Assembly (NCBI GenBank): GCA_024642565.1
Contig: JAHEAV010000001.1
Location: 62,001 to 126,000 of the forward strand
Source of the DNA: Erythrobacter sp.
Lineage (GTDB): Bacteria > Pseudomonadota > Alphaproteobacteria > Sphingomonadales > Sphingomonadaceae
Direction: 5' to 3'
Length of the DNA stretch: 64,000 bases
Shown here: positions 19,338 through 27,222 of the stretch, piece after piece
How positions within the stretch are numbered: position 1 is the first letter of the stretch
How the letters are laid out: each line of letters opens with the position of its first letter
Notes under the pieces: generated by a model
What the model was told of the DNA's origin: nothing
Seen by the model: only the letters and a program-made list of their open reading frames with translations
The model's database searches: none
Translations under genes and position numbers: made by a program

Positions 19338-20315
19338 ATGAGAGCATTTTGCGGCAATGCCCTGGGCGAAATTGAAGGATTCTTCATTCAGGATACCGCC
19401 TTGGCAGAGCCGGGTTACGGAGAAATTCTGATCAGCGTCGAAGCCACGGCAATTGGCTTTGTTGATCTGCTTGTGGCGCGCGGTTTGTACCAGGTTAAAC
19501 CGGAACTCCCCTTTATCCCCGGCGGTGAAATCGTCGGCAGGGTGGTGAGGGCTGGTGAAGGCGTAAGCGGTTTTGCGGTCGGGCAGAGGGTCGCCACGTG
19601 GCAATTTGGCGCAGGTCTGGCGGACCAGACGATCATCAAGGCTTCCCATACGGTACATGTCCCTGACGCGATCGATTCTGACATGGCGGCGGCGGTAATG
19701 CTCGATTATTTGACAGCGTATTATGCGCTGTTTGATCGCAGTCAGTTAAGGCCGGGCCAGTCCCTGCTGGTTACTGGTGCATCAGGGGGCGTTGGATCCG
19801 CCGCGATCCAGCTTGCCCACGCGAGTTCAGCAATGGGCATCGGACTGGCGTCAGGCGGTGCAAAACGTGACCATGTCATCGGAATGGGCGCAAGCGCTGT
19901 TCTGGATTACCGTGACGAGGACTGGCGCAGCCAGTTGAAGGTGTTGTACCCGGCTGGGGTCGACATGGTGTTCGATCCTGTTGGTGGCGCACTGTTCGAA
20001 TTGTGCTTTCGATCGCTTGCCAAATGCGGTCGGCATCTTGTTATCGGGTTTGCTTCGGGTGGGAGCATTCCTCGCCTTCCGGCAAACCTTCCGCTGCTCA
20101 AATCGGCCGATCTGGTTGGAGTTGACGCCCGATATCTTTGGAACACGAACCCGGCGCGCGTTCGCGAAATCCTCACGATCCTTTTAGGCATGGCAGCGAG
20201 AGGCATTATCGCGCCCGTGATTTCAGCACGTTTCGCGCTAAAGGATGCGGCAAGCGCGTTCAGTGCTTTGGAAGACCCGGACAGGATTGGTAAAATAATT
20301 GTGCGGCCCGAATAG
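19338..20315 (+). CDS. NADPH:quinone reductase-like medium-chain dehydrogenase (zinc-free)
   Basis: 325 residues from the ATG at 19338. The MDR fold is evident: a GroES-like N-terminal domain (PGYGEILISVEA, LPFIPGGEIVGRVV), then the nucleotide site LLVTGASGGVGSAAIQLA near residue 140. The Cys/His zinc ligands of true alcohol dehydrogenases are absent, so it belongs with quinone oxidoreductases/enoyl reductases. It probably reduces a double bond or quinone next to the carbonyl handled by the BVMO, with which it is co-directional and closely spaced. Confidence 0.88.
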   Translation: MRAFCGNALGEIEGFFIQDTALAEPGYGEILISVEATAIGFVDLLVARGLYQVKPELPFIPGGEIVGRVVRAGEGVSGFAVGQRVATWQFGAGLADQTIIKASHTVHVPDAIDSDMAAAVMLDYLTAYYALFDRSQLRPGQSLLVTGASGGVGSAAIQLAHASSAMGIGLASGGAKRDHVIGMGASAVLDYRDEDWRSQLKVLYPAGVDMVFDPVGGALFELCFRSLAKCGRHLVIGFASGGSIPRLPANLPLLKSADLVGVDARYLWNTNPARVREILTILLGMAARGIIAPVISARFALKDAASAFSALEDPDRIGKIIVRPE

Positions 20316-20564
20316 TTTTTGCCTGTGGCGCAAGAATTGTGAAATCAGAAACTATCGCGACTAGCTGGGCAAGTAACACATTATTCCAGAGCGCTTTACG
20401 ATTTTCTGCCAGAAAATTATCTCTAGTATCAATCCTATAAAGACTTCGATCAGGTGAAAGTCTTGGGCCCTGCTGGCCAAACACTTGCGTGAACGACAAA
20501 TCGCTGGAAGGAGTGGCCATGCTGCCGATAACGGTAGTCACGTAGGGTGGCATAAAATCGGGTC

Positions 20565-22298
20565 ATGGACGGGCAAGGCGTAACTCTTGGCAGAAGAGAT
20601 GGGGCGGTCAGGCAGCGGCCCAACCAGCCCGCTTCTGGGAATCCGCGCCTTGATATCGACTTTCTGTCGCCGGACGGTTCGCAGATCGGAGATGGCAACG
20701 GCTTCTTGACCGGGCTTGATCCGATATCCCGAAACCATCTGGTCGATACGTTTCAACGCAATCCCCAAGGCACATCCTATGAAGTGATTCAGCATCCCGC
20801 TGATGGCATTACGCTGGTTGCGGTGGCAGCGGTGGAACGATCCCTCAATTGGTCCGCAAGCGCTATTCCGGACTCTATCCAGCGCCGCGATGGGGCGATC
20901 ATTGTCGGCCGGTTGTCGCCGGAAATCACCCGCAAGAGACTGCAGGAATTTGGGGAAGCCTTTGCCATGTCCCCTTCGGTGGTGCGGACACTTGTCGCGC
21001 TCTATGAGCATTGCGATGTCAAGACGGCCGCCGCCGCCGCCGAAATCAGTTTCTACACGGCCAAGGATAATCTGAAGCAGGCACGCGCGGCCATTTGGGC
21101 TTCCAACTTGCCCCGGCTGATCACCTGGGCAGGAGTCGGTTCGTTGATGACCGATGCGGTTGGCGAAAACGACCAGATCGTGGGTGAACTCTTTGCCCTG
21201 ACCGACCGACAAAGAAACCTGGCGGCGCAAATTGCCGACGGGGCAACTCGTGCCGATGCCGCAGAACTGTTGGGCATTTCCGATGCGGTGGCAAAGAAAG
21301 AACTGGCCAAGGTTTTCGAAGCGACCGGTGTAACCAATGCGATTGGTCTGGCGCGTCTCTTCGCCGATCTTCGGGCCGTGGCAATCCTGACCAACAACCT
21401 TGGCCCCGCGGAGCCATTTCCCCCTCCGTACAGCCACGAATTGAAAGTGCCAGACGGGAATGGGCGCGAGATCGCAGTCAGCGATTATGGCCCGCCAGAC
21501 GGCAAACCTGTGTTTGTTCTGCACAACACCATGAATTGTAGAGGCGTGGACCGGGCGCTGGTTGGTGCCTTGCAAAACAGCGGCTATCGCCCGATTTCCC
21601 CGGACCGGCCGGGATATGGCGATACTGATCCGGTTTCCGGCGATGGCTACGGACAGGCTTATCTTCAGGTGTGTACGCAGGATTTCGCAGCCATTTGCAG
21701 TTTCATGGGTTGGACACGCGTTCCGGTCATTGCCCACGGCCCGGTGCATATTGCCTTGGCGCTGGCGCAGGATTTGCCTGATCTGATCGACAAAGTGATC
21801 ATCGATGCACCCGAACGCTATTCGGCGGGCGATACCGCGCAGGGCATGATCGCCGGTCTAAAGCGTAAATTTGCAAAGCGGCCCTGGGCGGTGGAGGCTG
21901 TGGTCAGAATGATGTGCACTTTGGCCAATTTCGATCGGGTTCGCAGCAATATGCAGAACTGGGTGGCTGACAGTCCAGCCGATCGAGCGGCAATGGCTGA
22001 CCCTGCGCTCATGATGGATTTTTACCGCAAACTGATCCCTTTCAGGCGCGGGCGGGTTGATGGCTTTGTGCGGGAACAGGTTCTTCAGGCGACGCTGGAG
22101 GAGCCGACGCCAATACCGGGCACACGGAAATTCTCCTTGTTGATCGGAGAAACCGATTTCATGCATGATGCGGCAGAATCGCTTGCTTATTGGCGCCGTG
22201 CCTTGCCTGATGCGCGGGTCAAAATTCTTCCCGGTGCTGGCCGTTTCATCTCTTACAGCCATCCCGATGCGCTAATCGCGGAATTGCACGAAGTTTGA
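20565..22298 (+). CDS. HTH (LuxR-like) regulator fused to a degenerate alpha/beta hydrolase
   Basis: 577 residues. Residues about 118-175 and 210-268 form two successive HTH-like segments; the second (LTDRQRNLAAQIADG ... AAELLGISDAVAKKELAKVF) is LuxR-type. Residues about 288-577 are an alpha/beta hydrolase fold (VFVLHNTMNCRG, DRPGYGDTDP, final PGAGRFISYSHPDAL). The nucleophile elbow that is normally G-x-S-x-G reads A-H-G392-P-V, and the catalytic His of the PGAGH motif is Arg560. Both are lost, so the domain is unlikely to hydrolyse anything. I infer a ligand-sensing regulator, perhaps for the neighbouring BVMO or acyl-CoA dehydrogenase genes. Confidence 0.82.
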   Translation: MDGQGVTLGRRDGAVRQRPNQPASGNPRLDIDFLSPDGSQIGDGNGFLTGLDPISRNHLVDTFQRNPQGTSYEVIQHPADGITLVAVAAVERSLNWSASAIPDSIQRRDGAIIVGRLSPEITRKRLQEFGEAFAMSPSVVRTLVALYEHCDVKTAAAAAEISFYTAKDNLKQARAAIWASNLPRLITWAGVGSLMTDAVGENDQIVGELFALTDRQRNLAAQIADGATRADAAELLGISDAVAKKELAKVFEATGVTNAIGLARLFADLRAVAILTNNLGPAEPFPPPYSHELKVPDGNGREIAVSDYGPPDGKPVFVLHNTMNCRGVDRALVGALQNSGYRPISPDRPGYGDTDPVSGDGYGQAYLQVCTQDFAAICSFMGWTRVPVIAHGPVHIALALAQDLPDLIDKVIIDAPERYSAGDTAQGMIAGLKRKFAKRPWAVEAVVRMMCTLANFDRVRSNMQNWVADSPADRAAMADPALMMDFYRKLIPFRRGRVDGFVREQVLQATLEEPTPIPGTRKFSLLIGETDFMHDAAESLAYWRRALPDARVKILPGAGRFISYSHPDALIAELHEV

Positions 22299-22361
22299 AC
22301 CTTGATCATAGGCGGTCCAAATGCTTGCTTTGCACAGTATTCCTTAGCAGAAATTGCCGCG

Positions 22362-22396
22362 CCAAAAAAAGGCCCCGCCCGATAGGACGAGGCCTT
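22362..22396 (-). terminator. Rho-independent terminator of the acyl-CoA dehydrogenase pair
   Basis: On the minus strand AAGGCC (22396-22391) and GGCCTT (22374-22369) pair around a GC-rich loop and are followed by a run of seven T (complement of 22364-22370). It lies 117 bp past the stop of the dehydrogenase gene ending at 22513. On the plus strand no T-run follows, so it is assigned to the minus strand. Confidence 0.75.
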
Positions 22397-22512
22397 AAGG
22401 ATGAGGCTAAGACTAATTAACCTCCGGGTCGCAAGCAGAGATTACTCTGCTCGCCCCGGTTTGCGGTCTCCTTTTGAGGGGGGGAGGGTATTTTGCCGAC
22501 CGTGGCGGAGAA

Positions 22513-23649
22513 TTATCCCCCCGACAAAGCAATGTGCCGTTTCATGTGATGATCCACATTGCCGAATTCGGAATCAAAGATGGTCAGGCGTTTGAAATAG
22601 TGCCCGATAGCCAGTTCGTCGGTCATGCCCATTCCGCCATGGATCTGGATCGCTTCCTGCCCGATATGGTGTGCCGCTTGACCGATCCGCACCTTGGCGG
22701 CCGAAACCGCCCGTTTGCGTTCGTTTTCGCCTTCACCAAGCTTGAGTGTTGCAAGGTAAGTCATCGACACGGACTGCTCATATTCGGTGAACATATCGAC
22801 CATGCGATGCTGCAACGCCTGGAAGGATCCGATGGGCACGCCAAACTGCTTGCGTTGGCGCGAATATTCGACCGTCATTGCCTGGGCCACTTTCATTGCC
22901 CCGCAGGCTTCTGCGCACAGAGCCGCAATAGCTTCATCCGTGACCAGTTCGATCAACGCCAGGCCGTTGCCCTCTTCACCGACCAGGGCATCGGCTGGTA
23001 CCGAGACATTTTCGAGAAACACCTCCGATGCGCGGCGCCCGTCGATCGTAGGATAGTCGCGCGTAACCACGCCATCAGAAGCCTTGTCGACGACAAAAAC
23101 CGAAATGCCATCACGGTCCCGCTTGGAACCGGATGTTCGCACCGTTACGATAAGATGTGTCGCCCAAGGCGCACCAATAACCACGGTCTTATGGCCATTC
23201 AGTACATAACCACTGCCGACTTTCTTTGCGGTGCTTTCCAGGTTGGCATAGTCATACCGCGCGCGCGCTTCGGCGTAAGCGAAAGCGAAGATACGGCTGC
23301 CATCAACTATTCCGCCAATGTGTTCGGCCTTTTGCGCCGCAGTACCAGCATGTTTCAGAAATCCGCCCGCACAAACGACGGTCGGAACATAGGGTTCGAC
23401 AACCAGGCCTTTCCCGAATTCCTCCATAACGATCATGGAGTCGATGGCACCGCCGCCAAAGCCGCCATCTTCTTCCGCAAAAGGCATTCCGAACAGGCCC
23501 AGTTCTGCCAGTTGTGACCAGATTTCGGGGCGCCAGCCACTCTCGCTGGCAATCACTGCCCGGCGGCTGTCTGAATCGTATTTTTCCCGCACCAGCCGCG
23601 TCAGACTGTCGCGCACCATTGTTTGTTCATCGGTGAAATTGAAATCCAC
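22513..23649 (-). CDS. Acyl-CoA dehydrogenase, second subunit of a pair
   Basis: 378 residues, FAD-dependent acyl-CoA dehydrogenase fold (GMPFAEEDGGFGGGAID near 54, VLNGHKTVVIGA near 168, IQIHGGMGMTDE near 340). The C-terminal helix that carries catalytic Glu in homomeric enzymes (YEGT) reads IFDSEFGNVD here. It follows another dehydrogenase by 25 bp on the same strand. Paired genes of this kind encode heterotetrameric alpha2beta2 enzymes in sterol and branched-acid degradation; I infer the same here. The substrate is probably the CoA ester made in this region. Confidence 0.9.
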   Translation of the reverse strand: MDFNFTDEQTMVRDSLTRLVREKYDSDSRRAVIASESGWRPEIWSQLAELGLFGMPFAEEDGGFGGGAIDSMIVMEEFGKGLVVEPYVPTVVCAGGFLKHAGTAAQKAEHIGGIVDGSRIFAFAYAEARARYDYANLESTAKKVGSGYVLNGHKTVVIGAPWATHLIVTVRTSGSKRDRDGISVFVVDKASDGVVTRDYPTIDGRRASEVFLENVSVPADALVGEEGNGLALIELVTDEAIAALCAEACGAMKVAQAMTVEYSRQRKQFGVPIGSFQALQHRMVDMFTEYEQSVSMTYLATLKLGEGENERKRAVSAAKVRIGQAAHHIGQEAIQIHGGMGMTDELAIGHYFKRLTIFDSEFGNVDHHMKRHIALSGG

Positions 23650-23674
23650 AGTTACTCTCCGCGATTGATCCGGC

Positions 23675-24871
23675 TTATAGCCCCAGGATCATTTTGGTGA
23701 TGATGTTCCGCTGGATCTCGTTGGACCCGCCGTAGATCGACGTCTTGCGCATGTTCAGGTAGGACGCAGCCGAATGCCGTGCATAGTCCGGACCAATGGG
23801 ATATTCATTCGATCCCGTTTCCGGAATGCCCCCGTAAAATGGCGTGCCATAGTGGCCAACGGCTTCAAGGGTCAGCTCGGTCAGGCGCTGCTGGATCTCT
23901 GTACCCTTGATCTTCAGAATGGAGCTTTCCGGGCCGGGGCCGCGCCCTGCCTGTTCACCAGCCAAAGTGCGCAGTTCGGTAATTTCCAATGCCGCAAGAT
24001 CGATTTCAAGTTGGCTGACTTTGCTGGCAAAGGCGAAATCGCTGATCAGGGGCTGATCATCCAGCAGTTCCAGCTTCGCGATCTCGCGCAATTGTTCCAC
24101 GCCCCTCTTTGATCGCGCGACACCGGCAATGCCGCTGCGTTCATGGGCGAGGAGGAACTTTGCATATGTCCAGCCCTTGTTTTCTTGCCCGACAAGGTTT
24201 TCGACAGGCACCCGCACATCGGTCAGCCATGTTTCATTGACCTCGTAACCGCCATCGATCAGCTTGATCGGCCGCACTTCGATGCCGGGGGTGTTCATGT
24301 CCACAAGGATGAAGCTGATCCCTTCCTGCGGTTTGGCCGCACTGGGGTCCGTGCGGCACAGGAAGAAACCCCAATCGGCATATTGGGCCAAGGTCGTCCA
24401 GGTTTTCTGGCCGTTGATTATGTAATGATCGCCATCACGCACCGCAGTTGTCTGCAACGACGCCAGATCCGAACCTGCGCCGGGTTCGCTATAGCCTTGG
24501 CACCACCATACCTCGCCGCTGCGAATGCCGGGAAGATGTTGTGCTTTTTGGGCTTCATTGCCGAAGGTGTAGATGACCGGCCCGACCATGGAGACACCGA
24601 AAGGCAGCGGCATCACCGCATTGATCCGCGCGTTCTCTTCCGACCAGATGTAGCGCTGGGTCGGGGTCCAATCAGTCCCGCCATATTCCTTCGGCCAGGC
24701 TGGAACAGACCATCCCTTGGCACCTAATACTTTATGCCAGGCGACAAGGTCTTTGGGTGACATGTCATCACGGAGCGCAGATGCCGAGATATCTCTCGGG
24801 TAATTTTCCCCGATAAATGCCCGCACCTCATCGCGAAATGCCAGTTCGTCGGCACTGAACTCCAGATTCAT
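23675..24871 (-). CDS. Acyl-CoA dehydrogenase, first subunit of a pair
   Basis: 398 residues with complete acyl-CoA dehydrogenase N-terminal, middle (CQGYSEPGAGSDLASLQT, near 126-143) and C-terminal domains; GAGGAGA precedes the start. The C-terminal motif is IYGGSNEIQRNII, with Gly where homomeric family members have the catalytic Glu of YEGT. With its partner 25 bp downstream it probably forms a heteromeric dehydrogenase introducing an alpha-beta double bond into a bulky or branched acyl-CoA. A 12-bp palindrome-like ACTTA-CA-TAAGT lies 34 bp upstream. Confidence 0.9.
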   Translation of the reverse strand: MNLEFSADELAFRDEVRAFIGENYPRDISASALRDDMSPKDLVAWHKVLGAKGWSVPAWPKEYGGTDWTPTQRYIWSEENARINAVMPLPFGVSMVGPVIYTFGNEAQKAQHLPGIRSGEVWWCQGYSEPGAGSDLASLQTTAVRDGDHYIINGQKTWTTLAQYADWGFFLCRTDPSAAKPQEGISFILVDMNTPGIEVRPIKLIDGGYEVNETWLTDVRVPVENLVGQENKGWTYAKFLLAHERSGIAGVARSKRGVEQLREIAKLELLDDQPLISDFAFASKVSQLEIDLAALEITELRTLAGEQAGRGPGPESSILKIKGTEIQQRLTELTLEAVGHYGTPFYGGIPETGSNEYPIGPDYARHSAASYLNMRKTSIYGGSNEIQRNIITKMILGL

Positions 24872-24904
24872 TGGAAAACTCTCCTCGGCTATCGAGTCAC
24901 GCTA

Positions 24905-24916
24905 CTTACATAAGTG
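24905..24916. promoter_or_regulatory. Short inverted repeat before the acyl-CoA dehydrogenase genes
   Basis: ACTTACATAAGT has 5-bp arms ACTTA/TAAGT around a CA centre. It lies just upstream of the divergent-facing start at 24871 and could be an operator. It is short and AT-rich, so chance is not excluded. Confidence 0.35.
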
Positions 24917-25089
24917 TCCGGCAAAAAATAGGGTGTTGCGAAGCACAGCTTGCAGACATCACTATTGGCTTTGTTGACATGGGACCAATTCTGCCCGTGT
25001 GCAGAACGACGCCAAGGTTTTCTCAGAGGGTTAAGGCCGTCTGTCCCCTTGCCGGCTTTGTTCTGCAATGTTCGCGACCGGTTGAACCC

Positions 25090-25121
25090 AAAAAAGTCCG
25101 GCAGGGGCTACCCTGCCGGAC
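25090..25121 (-). terminator. Strong Rho-independent terminator, minus strand
   Basis: GTCCGGCAGGG (25096-25106) is a perfect 11-bp complement of CCCTGCCGGAC (25111-25121) with a 4-base loop. A90-A95 gives a T6 tail on the minus strand. It lies 278 bp beyond the transpeptidase stop, which is far for that gene, so it may instead end an unannotated short transcript. Confidence 0.8.
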
Positions 25122-25398
25122 CAGTGCTATCGGGATCGAATCGCTCCGCTCCCTTCGGGTCGCAAAGGCACTATCTCCCAGGCTGGGGCCAATGTGGCTC
25201 CGTAATTGTCCCTATCCCGTAAATTCGAACTAAGGCCTTTTCCTTATTGAGGGACATTCTGCCCAATCCGGGGCGTTGCATTACGAAGATTTTGATCAAA
25301 CCGAAGATGCCGAAGTGATGGATTTGCTGGCAGCTGTAAGGCATGGCCAGATGTTCCGGCCTAGCCCCGGCTCTGGCCGCAAGCCCGAACTTGCAGGG

Positions 25399-26538
25399 TC
25401 AGCCGCCGCAGCCAGGCTTGCTCGCAGCCGCCATACGGGCATCGCGTTTGTAGAGGTCGGGCTGAATCGTCAGTGTACCGCTGCTATCCGTCGCGGCGGT
25501 GAAATAGGCGATGTAGACTGGCAAAGGTTGCGCCAGGTTGATCGTTGTCGTTTTACCGGAGGCCACTATGGCGTCCACATCTTTCCGGCTGCGCACCCCG
25601 CCAAGCAGCGTCGCGGCGTAGCCAATTGCATCGCCGGTCCGGATACAGCCGTGGCTGAGGGCGCGGACATCGCGATTGAACAGATCCTTGTTTGGCGTGT
25701 CATGCATGTAGACGGAAAACGGATTGGGCATCGCCAGCTTCATCTGGCCCAGCGCATTATTGGGACCCGGTTTCTGGCGGTAGCGCCCGCCACCCCAAAC
25801 ATAGCCGCGGGCGCGGGCCAGTGACGGATTCCGCCGCACCAGCGCTCCGACGCTCTCGCGCACGATGCTGGCCGGAACTTCCCACCATGGATTGAAGATA
25901 ACGCCCTTGATCATGGTGTCGAACACCGGGGTGGGGGTGCTGGTCTTTCCGACAATCACCTTCCAGGTCGAGACACGGGCATTACCCTGCCAAAGGCTCG
26001 CTTCGAACATTGGCGCGTTGACCAACACATATTCACGGCCAAGGACGCGCGGCATCCAGCGCCAACGTTCCATGTTCAGCGCGATGGTTTTGCGTCGTTC
26101 CGGATCGCGTTCGGTCGCATAGGCAGCCCTAAGTAATGCATAGTCGGAATGCGCCGGGCGCATCAGGGCAAAAAACGTATCCAGCGTGTCATTCTTGAGC
26201 GCCTGTTCGAGCAAGGGTTCCAGCGCGAGCTTTTTGTCGCTGTCGGTAATTTTCCATCCTGACCGTTCCGTTTGGCCGGCGCAGCCGAGCAAATGCATCC
26301 GCGCAAGGCGCAGGGCGAGCGCGTCTGCTTCGCGGTCGATCGCCGCCTGATCGCCTTGCTGCAGGGCACGATCAAGCCTGTCCGTTGCAATATTCGGCAG
26401 GGCATCGTCAGCTGCAGTTGCGATCCAGTGCCTCAAACCCGCAATGTCCGCCCCATCCCAGTCAGCGCCGTGAGGGGCGGCTGGAAAATTCGCACCGCAA
26501 AGGATCATTGCCATCAGTACCAGCGCCGCGCGCTTCAT
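25399..26538 (-). CDS. L,D-transpeptidase (YcbB/LdtD-like, YkuD domain)
   Basis: 379 residues from the ATG at 26538, chosen for its signal peptide (MKRAALVLMAMILCGANFPAA) and its GGAGAAGGG ribosome site; longer in-frame starts add an implausible tail. An all-helical scaffold domain precedes the YkuD catalytic domain (about 185-330), with VGKTSTPTPVF, FNPWWEVP and the catalytic motif SHGCIRT containing the nucleophilic Cys. It forms 3-3 crosslinks in periplasmic peptidoglycan or attaches proteins to it. A second transpeptidase is divergent 78 bp away. Confidence 0.92.
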   Translation of the reverse strand: MKRAALVLMAMILCGANFPAAPHGADWDGADIAGLRHWIATAADDALPNIATDRLDRALQQGDQAAIDREADALALRLARMHLLGCAGQTERSGWKITDSDKKLALEPLLEQALKNDTLDTFFALMRPAHSDYALLRAAYATERDPERRKTIALNMERWRWMPRVLGREYVLVNAPMFEASLWQGNARVSTWKVIVGKTSTPTPVFDTMIKGVIFNPWWEVPASIVRESVGALVRRNPSLARARGYVWGGGRYRQKPGPNNALGQMKLAMPNPFSVYMHDTPNKDLFNRDVRALSHGCIRTGDAIGYAATLLGGVRSRKDVDAIVASGKTTTINLAQPLPVYIAYFTAATDSSGTLTIQPDLYKRDARMAAASKPGCGG

Positions 26539-26616
26539 GCCCTTCTCCAACCCCAAGTATTGAAAAACACGTTTTTGCCCCCAATTCTTGTCCAAAGCAA
26601 AATTTGGAATATTACA

Positions 26617-27216
26617 GTGACAATCAATCGACGCCAATTTCTGGGCGTATCGGTTGCTGCGACATCTTGCCTGGCGGTCCCGCGCGCTTTTGCTGCGCCG
26701 ATAACCGCTTCACGGCCCATTTTGTTGCAGCAAGCGTTAGGCGCCCTCGACACCCATAGACACAGGATCGTTAGCAGGAACATGCTCGGTCTTGTTGATT
26801 TCTCCGCCCGCTCGAATGAAATGCGGTTCCAGCTGGTCGATGTCGCCAATGGGCGTATCGCGGCGAACTGGCTGGTTGCCCATGGCAGAGGCTCGGATCC
26901 CGGCAACAGCGGCTGGCTGAAGGAATTTTCCAATCGCCCAGGCTCAAATGCCACCTCCCGCGGCAGCTTTCTCATGGCTGACACCTATGTGGGCAAACAT
27001 GGCCGTTCCCGCCGTTTGATCGGACTTGATCCCGAAAACAGTCTGGCCTGGCAACGGGCAATCGTGGTTCACGGTGCCCGGTATGTGGACGGCATACAGG
27101 CCTTGCGCGCCGGAAGAGTTGGTCGCAGTCTTGGGTGTTTTGCGGTCGAGCAGCGAAAGATCGCCGAAGTGCTTGAACGATTGACCAAGGGTAGTTTGTT
27201 GTTCGCATCAAAATAG
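26617..27216 (+). CDS. Tat-exported murein L,D-transpeptidase, YkuD_2 family
   Basis: 199 residues from a GTG at 26617. The N-terminus TINRRQFLGVSVAATS is a twin-arginine signal (RRxFLG) with hydrophobic core and cleavage near AFAAP, which decides the start. The rest matches the YkuD_2 catalytic family: FQLVDVANGR, LVAHGRGSDPGN, IVVHGARYVD and the catalytic GRSLGCFAV with Cys near residue 174. Folded export by Tat is unusual for a cell-wall enzyme. It shares a promoter region with the divergent YcbB-like enzyme, so the two probably act in the same cell-wall process. Confidence 0.85.
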   Translation: MTINRRQFLGVSVAATSCLAVPRAFAAPITASRPILLQQALGALDTHRHRIVSRNMLGLVDFSARSNEMRFQLVDVANGRIAANWLVAHGRGSDPGNSGWLKEFSNRPGSNATSRGSFLMADTYVGKHGRSRRLIGLDPENSLAWQRAIVVHGARYVDGIQALRAGRVGRSLGCFAVEQRKIAEVLERLTKGSLLFASK

Positions 27217-27222
27217 GCGCTC

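Larger units (their letters stand above)
24872..25398. other. Intergenic region with strong hairpin; no gene seen
   Basis: 527 bp between the acyl-CoA dehydrogenase start and the L,D-transpeptidase stop. I see no convincing protein gene. It holds a strong minus-strand terminator (25090-25121). A segment at 25199-25223 (GTAATTGTCCCTATCCCGTAA) has the look of short intergenic elements that accompany REP-associated transposases, but no transposase is present. A minus-strand small RNA ending at the terminator is possible, but I cannot show a promoter. Confidence 0.4.

Noticed and set aside
20538-21749. Minus-strand open frame (403 codons) opposite the HTH-pseudohydrolase gene
   Set aside because: Shadow of the plus-strand coding sequence, without protein-like pattern.
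25131-25235. tRNA-like sequence (TTCGATCCC and TTCGAA on the minus strand)
   Set aside because: No acceptor stem, anticodon arm or D-loop can be folded around these short matches.
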